From contig CACYDQ010000135.1 in NCBI GenBank assembly GCA_902773215.1, positions 1 to 28,427 of the forward strand: a stretch of 28,427 nucleotides of DNA. Direction: 5' to 3'. The stretch is from an uncultured Spirochaetaceae bacterium. Its GTDB lineage: Bacteria > Spirochaetota > Spirochaetia > Treponematales > Treponemataceae. The notes beneath the pieces are model-generated. The model saw only the letters and a program-made list of their open reading frames with translations, ran no database searches and was not told where the DNA came from. Made by a program: the position numbers and the translations under genes. Below are positions 22,475 to 28,427 of this stretch, piece after piece (positions within the stretch are counted from its first letter, which is position 1; every line of letters begins with the position of its first letter).

Positions 22475-23374
22475 TCAGATTGCCTTTGCCTCCGCAAGGC
22501 ATGTCAGTATATTTCGCATTATCCTCCAGCTCTCTTTGCTCAGGCTGTCTATATTGTCATTCGGTGTGTGAAAGAGCCTCCATGTACGGGGAAGCCGCTC
22601 CTTGTAGGAGAAATCTGGCTGCTCGCCGGAAAGCCTTTTCTGCTTGCTTGCCTCCCGGTTCATCACCTGTGCCTCAAGGTTCTTGCTGTTCACCAGTTCC
22701 CGTGCGTAGAGCGAGGCTTCCTGCGCAGGCAGCATCGTGAGGGCAACGGCAGGAATGCCGCATGCGAGAAACGAGGCATTGTCGCTGTAGGGGACAGGCA
22801 GGCTCATCCATCGCCCGGGGCAGGCCCGCCTCAGAAGCTCCTGTGTCCGGGAGTAAAGATCGCCGAACGCCTTTGCGAATCCTGCCGGGACTTTGGGAGG
22901 CAGGGCCGTCCGCGCGAGAATAGGAACCTCGCCCCGCCCGCAGGAGTCAAAGACGTAGATGTCATCGTTCGTTATACCCAGGCGCTTGAAGACGTTTGCG
23001 ATGCCGTATGCCCCCTGCTGGAGTGTCCCGTTGCTCCAGCCCAGTTCCTCGCCGTCCGTGAAGAAAATCCTGACATTGTGGAAGCCCTGCCACTTGGCAA
23101 GCTCAGCCGCCCAGTCCGCTATCTGAAAGTTTGCCGCGCTGTTGTCATTCGCGCCGGGACTGCCTTCCACCCTGTCATAGTGAGCTATGACCGTCTTTAT
23201 CTTGAACTGCGGATTGTAGAAGTGGCTGTCAAACTGCACGAGGATGTGCTGCCTGCCGTCTATGGCGGCTATGGCAGAGTCAACCCCCCTGTCATGCAGG
23301 TACTCTTGCAGAATGCCTGCCCTGTCCGCGTCCGGAGCAATGTATGCCTTGAATTCTTCTGGAAGTAAGTCCAT
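22475..23374 (-). CDS. M28-family zinc metallopeptidase
   Basis: M28 enzymes are mostly aminopeptidases with two zinc ions. The 299-residue protein has no signal peptide. Metal and catalytic residues can be placed: IAHYDR (H65, with D67), GANDNSA (D77), TDGEELG (E109 catalytic, E110 metal), FDSCGRG (D143) and a late HTPNDNID histidine. All appear intact. ATG 23374 is chosen because a promoter with TATACT ends 6 nt before it; a frame 19 codons longer reads through that promoter. There is no Shine-Dalgarno sequence, so a leaderless message is likely. It could trim peptides in the cytoplasm; substrate unknown. Confidence 0.88.
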   Translation of the reverse strand: MDLLPEEFKAYIAPDADRAGILQEYLHDRGVDSAIAAIDGRQHILVQFDSHFYNPQFKIKTVIAHYDRVEGSPGANDNSAANFQIADWAAELAKWQGFHNVRIFFTDGEELGWSNGTLQQGAYGIANVFKRLGITNDDIYVFDSCGRGEVPILARTALPPKVPAGFAKAFGDLYSRTQELLRRACPGRWMSLPVPYSDNASFLACGIPAVALTMLPAQEASLYARELVNSKNLEAQVMNREASKQKRLSGEQPDFSYKERLPRTWRLFHTPNDNIDSLSKESWRIMRNILTCLAEAKAI

Positions 23375-23380
23375 GCTTAC

Positions 23381-23409
23381 AGTATAAGGGAAGCTACAGG
23401 AATTTGCAA
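23381..23409 (-). promoter_or_regulatory. M28 peptidase promoter, probably leaderless
   Basis: On the minus strand TTGCAA (23404-23409), 17 bp and TATACT (23381-23386), then GTAAGC and the ATG at 23374. The predicted start of transcription is the start codon itself. Confidence 0.65.
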
Positions 23410-23418
23410 TATTTACCT

Positions 23419-23445
23419 TAACCCCCCTCATGCTTTTTTCGATAA
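23419..23445 (+). promoter_or_regulatory. Sigma-28 (FliA)-like promoter of the FlgN-like gene
   Basis: TAAC (23419-23422), 15 bases and TTCGATAA (23438-23445) match the flagellar sigma-28 consensus TAAA-N15-GCCGATAA at 9 of 12 bases with exact spacing. No sigma-70 promoter is evident. The leader would be about 30 nt. It supports a flagellar role for the downstream gene. Confidence 0.45.
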
Positions 23446-23482
23446 TGGAAGTGAGAAATAATTTTCTCGTGGGAAGGGATAA

Positions 23483-24178
23483 ATGAAGATGAGTTTTATG
23501 AAGGCGGTGAAGGAGGCTTTTCTGTCTCCTTCGCCTGCCTCGCCTGTGACCGCCGCCCCGGCGGCTGCGTCACCGGCGGCATCAGGAGCGGGAAGTGATT
23601 CTCTTACGGAAGACCTTGCCGCAAAGCGGATTCATGAGCGCAATGCCGCGTTCCTTAAGGGGCTGTCCGGGGAAACAGCCGGGACATCTGCGGAATCCTC
23701 CAGCACAGCGCAGAGCGATGCGCATGCGGCTGCTCAGGCTGGGAACGCGAAGCTGCTTGAGGTCTTGAAGACCGAGGATGCCCTGCTTGACAATATCCTC
23801 AAGGAGCAGGGAAAGCTCCACAAGGATGTCAAGAAGCGGAACTGGGACAGCCTGCAGGAGACACTGGAACGCCTCCGGAAGCTGAGCGACAACTTTGTCA
23901 TTTTGGACGAGGAGCGGGAAAAGCTTGTCGGTGGTAACAAGCAGCTCTATCTACAGAAGGACGTAGAACCTGTTTTTACGAGCCTTCGCGGCAAGCTGAC
24001 CCGGAGCAAAGTGGAGAACGAAGCTCTCCGCACCTATGTCGGAACGACGAAGGACTTCATCGGGAAGGTTCTGGAAGAGTGCTATCAGAAGGAATCCTCC
24101 GAGTTCTCTGCTTATTCCTCCAACGGAAGCAAGGTCAAAGGCGAGTTTGGCAGCATGCTCGTCAATACGGAGTTCTAA
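23483..24178 (+). CDS. FlgN-like flagellar export chaperone (tentative)
   Basis: The 231-residue protein has a low-complexity Pro/Ala/Ser segment (about 15-80) and then a long helical region (about 85-210) resembling FlgN: alternating leucines in LLEVLKTEDALLDNILKEQ, a central NWDSLQETLERLRKLSDNF and a DEEREKL turn. FlgN escorts hook-junction proteins FlgK and FlgL to the export gate. Similarity is by pattern, not by a catalytic motif. A sigma-28-like promoter upstream agrees with this role. GGGAAGGG precedes ATG 23483; the second in-frame ATG at 23489 is also possible. The YraN-type gene follows after 3 bases. Confidence 0.65.
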   Translation: MKMSFMKAVKEAFLSPSPASPVTAAPAAASPAASGAGSDSLTEDLAAKRIHERNAAFLKGLSGETAGTSAESSSTAQSDAHAAAQAGNAKLLEVLKTEDALLDNILKEQGKLHKDVKKRNWDSLQETLERLRKLSDNFVILDEEREKLVGGNKQLYLQKDVEPVFTSLRGKLTRSKVENEALRTYVGTTKDFIGKVLEECYQKESSEFSAYSSNGSKVKGEFGSMLVNTEF

Positions 24179-24181
24179 ATT

Positions 24182-24565
24182 TTGCCTGCAGAGCAGCCAT
24201 CAACCTGCGAGAAGGGGAAGGAAGGCGAGGACAAAGCCGCCGACTATCTCGCGGGGAAAGGCTTTGAGATTGTCACCCGTAATTACCGTATGAAAGGCGG
24301 GGAAATAGACATCATTGCCCGGGAGGGGGAAAGCCTTGTCTTTGTCGAGGTGAAATCCCTCCCGAGCGGAACTGCCGAGACTCTTGCAATCGAGCTTGGC
24401 CCCCGAAAGAGAAGCCGGATTATCAGGACGGCAAAGTATTTTCTTTTAGAGCATCCAGAATACTCAGCATGCCTCATCCGCTTTGATGTGATAGCCCTCG
24501 ACGTACCGGGACTTGAGAGCATCTGCCACATGAAGGATGCTTTCTCAGAATCCGGAATTCTTTAG
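24182..24565 (+). CDS. UPF0102 (YraN) family nuclease-like protein
   Basis: The 127-residue protein belongs to UPF0102, whose fold is of the restriction-endonuclease/Holliday-resolvase type; its cellular role is not known. The family signatures are clear: GEDKAADYLAGKGFEI, RNYRMKGGEIDIIARE (E41, D43) and LVFVEVKSLPSG with the E56-V-K58 catalytic-type motif, then IRTAKYFLLEHP and a closing RFDVIAL. The start is TTG 24182, with GGAG 9 bases upstream within the FlgN-like gene's last codons. It ends 5 bases from the plsC stop on the opposite strand. Confidence 0.9.
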   Translation: MPAEQPSTCEKGKEGEDKAADYLAGKGFEIVTRNYRMKGGEIDIIAREGESLVFVEVKSLPSGTAETLAIELGPRKRSRIIRTAKYFLLEHPEYSACLIRFDVIALDVPGLESICHMKDAFSESGIL

Positions 24566-24570
24566 TTCAA

Positions 24571-25314
24571 TCAGCTCCTCCATTCCTTGAGCTGCGCATC
24601 TATCAGTTCCGATGCTTCCTCTAGTATCCGTTTCTCCTCTTCTTTGCCCGTGGGGCTGTCGTAGACTTTGAGCACTTTAACCCGGTAAGCCCCTTTGGAA
24701 AGGTTCCTCAGTATGCGGAGAATGTGCGACAGCTTCCAGCCGCCGTCCAGCGCGCAGACCGCGACGGGCAACTTGACCGTGTTCTCTACCATGCGGAAGC
24801 CCGCCGCGTAGAACTTGCCCAGCTTTCCGTCCTTGCTCCGTGTTCCTTCCGGGAAAATCAGGGGAAGAATCTGCGGGTCCGAATTGACCCTGCTTCCGAA
24901 ACTCCTGAGCGTCTCCATCGCCTGCATGGGGCTTCCCTTGCGGGGAATCATACAGTGCCCCTGGCTCTTGAGCATTTTGCCGACCATCGGGACTTTTGAC
25001 AGGCTGTCCTTGGCAACGAAGCGGACTTTCTTGTCGCCGAAGTAAACCAAGTATACGACGATGTCCATCAGGCTCTGATGGTTTGACAGGATGAGGAACT
25101 GATCGGGCATATCCTTCCTGCTCTTTTTGTCCGCGTCTAAATTGAATCCCATGTAGAGGCCCAGTACCGCGAATACCTGCCGTGCGCACACGTTTGTTAT
25201 GTAGTTTGACCAGAAGAGGGAAGCCTTGCGGCTGAAGGGGTAGCATATCGTCAGCATGAGGGTCGGAAAGGCGACGATGCTGAACAGGCAGATAATCGTA
25301 AGGATGCTAAGCAT
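24571..25314 (-). CDS. plsC: 1-acyl-sn-glycerol-3-phosphate acyltransferase
   Basis: PlsC adds the second acyl chain to make phosphatidic acid in phospholipid synthesis at the inner membrane. The 247-residue protein has an N-terminal membrane helix (about 4-26), the catalytic H-x4-D motif as NHQSLMD (H79, D84) and the glycerophosphate-binding FPEGTRS (154-160). Length and motifs are standard. The start at 25314 follows a TATACT box by 7 nt, with no Shine-Dalgarno sequence. It is downstream of the DinG-like gene, with a 42-base gap that holds its own promoter. Confidence 0.92.
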   Translation of the reverse strand: MLSILTIICLFSIVAFPTLMLTICYPFSRKASLFWSNYITNVCARQVFAVLGLYMGFNLDADKKSRKDMPDQFLILSNHQSLMDIVVYLVYFGDKKVRFVAKDSLSKVPMVGKMLKSQGHCMIPRKGSPMQAMETLRSFGSRVNSDPQILPLIFPEGTRSKDGKLGKFYAAGFRMVENTVKLPVAVCALDGGWKLSHILRILRNLSKGAYRVKVLKVYDSPTGKEEEKRILEEASELIDAQLKEWRS

Positions 25315-25321
25315 GCATGCA

Positions 25322-25350
25322 AGTATATAGAAGAAATGCCTCTCTGTCCA
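25322..25350 (-). promoter_or_regulatory. plsC promoter, probably leaderless
   Basis: On the minus strand TGGACA (25345-25350), 17 bp and TATACT (25322-25327), then 7 nt to ATG 25314. Another ATG in the 7-nt gap is followed at once by a stop in its frame. Confidence 0.6.
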
Positions 25351-25356
25351 GAATCT

Positions 25357-27810
25357 TCAGGCCCAGAATCGCCTTTCCGCCGAGACAATCTGGTCGAGCG
25401 GGTTGGCCATCCGCCGGGTCTCCGGTACGCTGGAGATGAAAACCTTTCCATAGTGCTTGGTAATTATCCGCTTGTCCAGCACGACGATGACCCCCTTGTC
25501 ATCGCTCCGTCGCATCAGGCGGCCGAAGCCCTGGCGGAACTTTATCACTGCATCGGGGACGCTGAGCTCCATGAAGGAGGAGCCTCCCCTTTTCTCGATA
25601 GCCTCGCTCCGTGCGGCAAAAACCGGGTCTGAGGGGACGGGGAAGGGGAGCTTGACGATGATGACCTGGCTCAGGCTCTCTCCGGGCACGTCCACCCCCT
25701 CCCAGAAGCTTGAGGTAGCGAAGAGACAGCTTGTCTTGTCATCCTTGAAGCTCTCAAGCAGGCGGAAACGGTCGTCATCTCCTTGCTTGAGGCAGCTTAT
25801 GCCTGCTTTCTCCAGCCGGGACCGGCAGCTCGTGTAAGTTTGCCGGAGGGACTCGTAGGAGGTGAACAGGACAAGCGTTCTTCCTCCCGAGGCTTCTATC
25901 AGCTCGGGAACCGCCTCGTCGGTGAACGTCTGGAAAAGCAGGGAATCCTGCGTGGGCAAGGGAGCGTCACCGGGCACGGCGAAGAGAACCCTGTTGCCGT
26001 AAGGGAAAGGAGACTCGAACAGGGCCTTGGAAAGCCTGTCTTCTTCTACTAAGCCCGCACCCGTCCGCCTCATCCAGTAGGAAAAGCTCCCCCCCGTCCG
26101 GAGCGTCGCGCTCGTGCATACCACTGAGTCCATCGGGGTAAAGACTCCCTCCACCATCATGCGGGAAACATCGAGGGGGGTCGCCGTGAAGCTCGCGAAC
26201 CAGACCGGGCTTTCCCCGGCCTTCCGGGGGGGCAGCCGCTCTTTCTGGAAGTAGAAGACCTTGTCCGGATGCTCGTCCCACTCCGAGAAGTCCTTGAGCA
26301 GCTTGATGAAGCCCTCCAGACGGCGCATCACGCTTTTGGTCTCCCAGACGGCGGGAACGTCCTTGTCGTCATCGCTCAGATTATCCAAGGTCTCGTGCAA
26401 AAGGCCGGTCAAGTCTCCGATTGCTTCCTTGAGGGCGGCCGTAGCGGGGAACAAAGATGCGAGCGAGGGGGCCGTTAGCTCCGACAGCCTCTGCGAGTAG
26501 GATCTGTCCAGAAGGGAAAGGGCTGTCTCATCCAAATCTTCCATGCGGTCGGTGATTGACTTGACCGCTGCGGCGGCATTCGCGATAAAGGAATCGTCGT
26601 TGGTCAACAGGGAGACCGTCATCAGGAGGCCTGCCTTGCTGCTTTTTCTCGTACGGTAGAGGAGCCTGAGCTGCTTCTTGAGCTTGAAGGAGTTGATGGA
26701 CTCGGAGAAGAAGCTGGTCGCGCTGTCCTCTATGCCGTGCGCCTCGTCAAAGACAATCCGCCGGTAGGGAGGGAGGACTGCCGTGTCGTCGTAGCCGCCC
26801 CCGTTCATGCGGCTTTCTATGTCCGCGAACAGCAGGTGGTGGTTCACCACGATGATCAGCGCATCTGCGGCTTCCTTGCGGGTCTTCATGACAAAGCAGT
26901 CTTCCCGGAAGGGGCACTTTCCCCCCATGCACGCGTCGCTCTCGCTGTTGACCCGCGTCCAGACGTTCTCCGGCGGAATCCAGCTGATGTCGCTGCGGCT
27001 TCCGGTCGCACTGTTCTTGGCCCATGCCGCAATGGAGTCGAACGCCGCCTGATCCTCGGAGAAGAGGTCGCGTTCCTCGCCCGCCTCCGTAAGACGGCGA
27101 AGGCAGACATAATTCTGCCGCCCCTTGAGCAGGACATACTTGATTTTCTTCCCTATGATTTTCTCTGCGGCGGGGATATCCTTCTCGACGAGCTGCTGCT
27201 GGAGGTTTATCGTTCCCGTCGATATGATAATCCGCTCTTTGTTGCTTTCTGCCCAGAGGAGGGAAGGTATGAGGTAGGCATAGCTCTTGCCGACCCCGGT
27301 TCCTGCCTCGAACACGCCGATTTTGTTCTCGTTGAAAGCAGCGGCGACCGATTTGAGCAGCTCTATCTGGCTGGGACGCTCCTCGTAGCTTTCGGATTTT
27401 TGGGCAAGGGGGCCGTCCTTGGAGATGTAGCGGGCGGCCTTGTCCGGATCCAGCTTCATCGTCTTCTTGGGCTTGACCGGTTCCAGGACGACATACACCT
27501 CGCGTATCTCGTTGTTGACGATGTAGAAGCCGAGCGAGCTGTCGGTCGCCCCCGCTGCGACTGCCTGATCTTCCTCGCTCGGGACAAGGACGCCTGACGG
27601 GTGGTTGTGGATGAGGACATGGCCTGCCCGCGCGGTGCTCGGATTGACGATGACGGAATTGATGTTCCCCCGCGAGCCGACTTCGGCGGAGATTACAATG
27701 CCATCCTCGTTTATTCTGCCCGCCCAGAAAACCTCATTGCCCCCGGCTTCCGCGACATCCTGCCGCATCTTTGAAATGACGGAGGATTTGAATCTTTTTG
27801 AAGCGTCCAT
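25357..27810 (-). CDS. DinG-like ATP-dependent helicase fused to an N-terminal JAMM (RadC-like) domain
   Basis: The 817-residue protein joins two domains. Residues 1-115 form a JAB/MPN domain of RadC type with the complete metalloprotease motif: E26, then HNHPSG (H68, H70) and S78-x-x-D81 at exact spacing. From about 145 it is a DinG/XPD superfamily 2 helicase: Q-motif RPSQIELL, Walker A EAGTGVGKS (168-176), cysteines in YVCLRR and DACMGGKCPFREDC that fit the 4Fe-4S cluster, the Walker B box DEAH in VFDEAHGIED, and C-terminal motifs SSFWEGVDVPG and FRQGFGRLMRR. DinG unwinds DNA and R-loops. In Firmicutes its N-terminal domain is a DnaQ-type exonuclease, replaced here by JAMM. ATG 27810 lacks a visible Shine-Dalgarno sequence. 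Confidence 0.9.
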   Translation of the reverse strand: MDASKRFKSSVISKMRQDVAEAGGNEVFWAGRINEDGIVISAEVGSRGNINSVIVNPSTARAGHVLIHNHPSGVLVPSEEDQAVAAGATDSSLGFYIVNNEIREVYVVLEPVKPKKTMKLDPDKAARYISKDGPLAQKSESYEERPSQIELLKSVAAAFNENKIGVFEAGTGVGKSYAYLIPSLLWAESNKERIIISTGTINLQQQLVEKDIPAAEKIIGKKIKYVLLKGRQNYVCLRRLTEAGEERDLFSEDQAAFDSIAAWAKNSATGSRSDISWIPPENVWTRVNSESDACMGGKCPFREDCFVMKTRKEAADALIIVVNHHLLFADIESRMNGGGYDDTAVLPPYRRIVFDEAHGIEDSATSFFSESINSFKLKKQLRLLYRTRKSSKAGLLMTVSLLTNDDSFIANAAAAVKSITDRMEDLDETALSLLDRSYSQRLSELTAPSLASLFPATAALKEAIGDLTGLLHETLDNLSDDDKDVPAVWETKSVMRRLEGFIKLLKDFSEWDEHPDKVFYFQKERLPPRKAGESPVWFASFTATPLDVSRMMVEGVFTPMDSVVCTSATLRTGGSFSYWMRRTGAGLVEEDRLSKALFESPFPYGNRVLFAVPGDAPLPTQDSLLFQTFTDEAVPELIEASGGRTLVLFTSYESLRQTYTSCRSRLEKAGISCLKQGDDDRFRLLESFKDDKTSCLFATSSFWEGVDVPGESLSQVIIVKLPFPVPSDPVFAARSEAIEKRGGSSFMELSVPDAVIKFRQGFGRLMRRSDDKGVIVVLDKRIITKHYGKVFISSVPETRRMANPLDQIVSAERRFWA

Positions 27811-27829
27811 CAGATAGACAGGTGAATTC

Positions 27830-27870
27830 AGGGAAAGGCCTTACGGATGCATGCCCGGCGGCCCTTCCCT
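27830..27870. terminator. Strong hairpin between the Arg/Gly-rich gene and the JAMM-DinG gene
   Basis: On the minus strand AGGGAAGGGCC and GGCCTTTCCCT (27860-27870 and 27830-27840) can form an 11-bp stem with one G-U pair around a 19-base loop. It begins 7 bases after the stop of the Arg/Gly-rich gene. GAATTC, not a T-tract, follows, so it may be a processing or factor-dependent 3' structure rather than an intrinsic terminator. Confidence 0.45.
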
Positions 27871-27877
27871 GCGGGAG

Positions 27878-28427
27878 TTATTTCTTCCCGAAGAGGGACT
27901 TCAAGGCGGTCAGGAGGCCTTTCTTGCTTTCCTTCTTCCTGCTGGCCGGAGCCTGCGGTGTCTTGCCGGCTGGCCTCTGGCTTCCCTTCTTGCCTTTGGA
28001 AGAAACGGTGCGGGCATTAGAGCGGGTGGTCTTGTTGCCTTCATCATTCCCGCGTCCTTTCCTGCCTTTGCGCGAACCGTTCTTACCGGACGAGGGCTTC
28101 TCGCTGCCGGAGGCGCTTGCCGCCGGGATGGAGGAGGCGAACTTCTCCTTATACCGCTTCATCCTCTCCTCGCTGCTCATCGTCGCAAGCTCGGCTTCTT
28201 CCTCGGCGGAGAAGACGCGTCTGTCGCGCCTGTACTCGGACTTGGCCTCCTCGTTGCGCTCGGAGTAGCGTCCGCGCCCGCGCCCACCAGACCGGCCTTC
28301 ATCGCCCCGGCCGTGACCACGACCGTCGGAACGGCCCCGCCCGCGCCCGCTGCGCTCGTACTCAGCCTGCCTGCGGCGGCCGAACTCGCTCGTGTCGTTG
28401 TACTCCTCGTGGTAGTTCTCCGTGCGG
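27878..28427 (-). CDS. Partial gene: C-terminal Arg/Gly-rich tail, probably of an RNA-binding protein
   Basis: The frame is open from the right edge of the window to TAA at 27878, 182 codons of the C-terminal part. The first section has RG-rich blocks (for example SGRGRGRSDGRGHGRG and SGGRGRGRYSERN). The middle is charged (DRRVFSAEEEAELATMSSEERMKRYKEK). The end is a Lys/Ser/Pro-rich disordered stretch closing KKGLLTALKSLFGKK. Such RGG-type tails are typical of RNA-binding proteins and of some DEAD-box RNA helicases; the catalytic part, if any, lies outside the window. An internal ATG at 28180 is probably not the start because the frame continues upstream. Confidence 0.75.
   Translation of the reverse strand, partial: RTENYHEEYNDTSEFGRRRQAEYERSGRGRGRSDGRGHGRGDEGRSGGRGRGRYSERNEEAKSEYRRDRRVFSAEEEAELATMSSEERMKRYKEKFASSIPAASASGSEKPSSGKNGSRKGRKGRGNDEGNKTTRSNARTVSSKGKKGSQRPAGKTPQAPASRKKESKKGLLTALKSLFGKK

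Noticed and set aside
23375..23431. Longer N-terminus for the M28 peptidase starting at 23431
   Set aside because: It would be translated from the promoter region (TTGCAA-17-TATACT) and lacks family similarity; ATG 23374 fits the promoter.

Overview
The window looks like a chromosomal segment of a spirochaete, most likely a Treponema of fairly high GC (mid-50s % by eye; not computed). The case rests on the overall gene set: a DUF4912 gene next to a GH57-like gene, ThrH, SecDF-YajC, a FlgN-like flagellar protein with a sigma-28-like promoter, many TPR/HEAT/ankyrin proteins, and a decayed SUMF1-type tail. The genus assignment is inference. Almost every gene is ordinary chromosomal coding sequence. 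I see no insertion sequence, prophage or CRISPR array.

Layout, left to right. 1-254: tRNA-His and tRNA-Arg on the minus strand with their promoter. 255-606: a 350-base stretch with two truncated gene tails pointing away from each other (an AAA+ ATPase C-terminus and a SUMF1-domain C-terminus), then the rsmA promoter. 607-7256 (+): rsmA, a YggS-type PLP protein, a GH88 unsaturated glucuronyl hydrolase, a small membrane/exported protein, two consecutive RluA-family pseudouridine synthases and a phosphohexomutase. 7313-9508: a small minus-strand protein, an exported HEAT-repeat protein (+) and a metal-site-less HMA-fold protein (-). 9659-12294 (-): small conserved protein, TPR protein, rlmN. 12371-16672 (-): thrH, DUF4912, GH57-like, ankyrin protein, rsmD. 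16673-16934: an array of six palindromes running into the end of secF. 16911-20327 (-): yajC-secD-secF. 20391-24565: sufU (-) divergent from a TPR membrane protein and a lipoprotein (+), then an M28 peptidase (-) divergent from a FlgN-like gene and a YraN-family gene (+). 24571-28427 (-): an Arg/Gly-rich partial gene, a JAMM-DinG helicase fusion and plsC.

The functional themes are ribosome maturation (RsmA, RsmD, RlmN, two pseudouridine synthases), protein export (SecDF-YajC), Fe-S assembly (SufU, which may serve the Fe-S enzymes RlmN and DinG) and cell-envelope or scaffold proteins (TPR, HEAT, ankyrin, lipoprotein).

The most notable observations are: (1) several genes have a good -35/-17 bp/-10 promoter whose -10 box ends 6-7 nt before the ATG, with no Shine-Dalgarno sequence, which suggests that leaderless mRNAs are common; (2) the GH57-like protein has lost the residues at both catalytic positions and the first histidine motif, yet sits next to DUF4912; (3) a 35-bp-period palindrome array overlaps the secF stop; (4) a perfect 14-bp inverted repeat covers both -10 boxes of the divergent sufU/TPR promoters; (5) a RadC-like JAMM domain is fused to a DinG helicase; (6) the two gene remnants share a single break point. 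I could not identify a wholly new multi-gene system with confidence; the DUF4912/GH57-pseudoenzyme pair is the best candidate.
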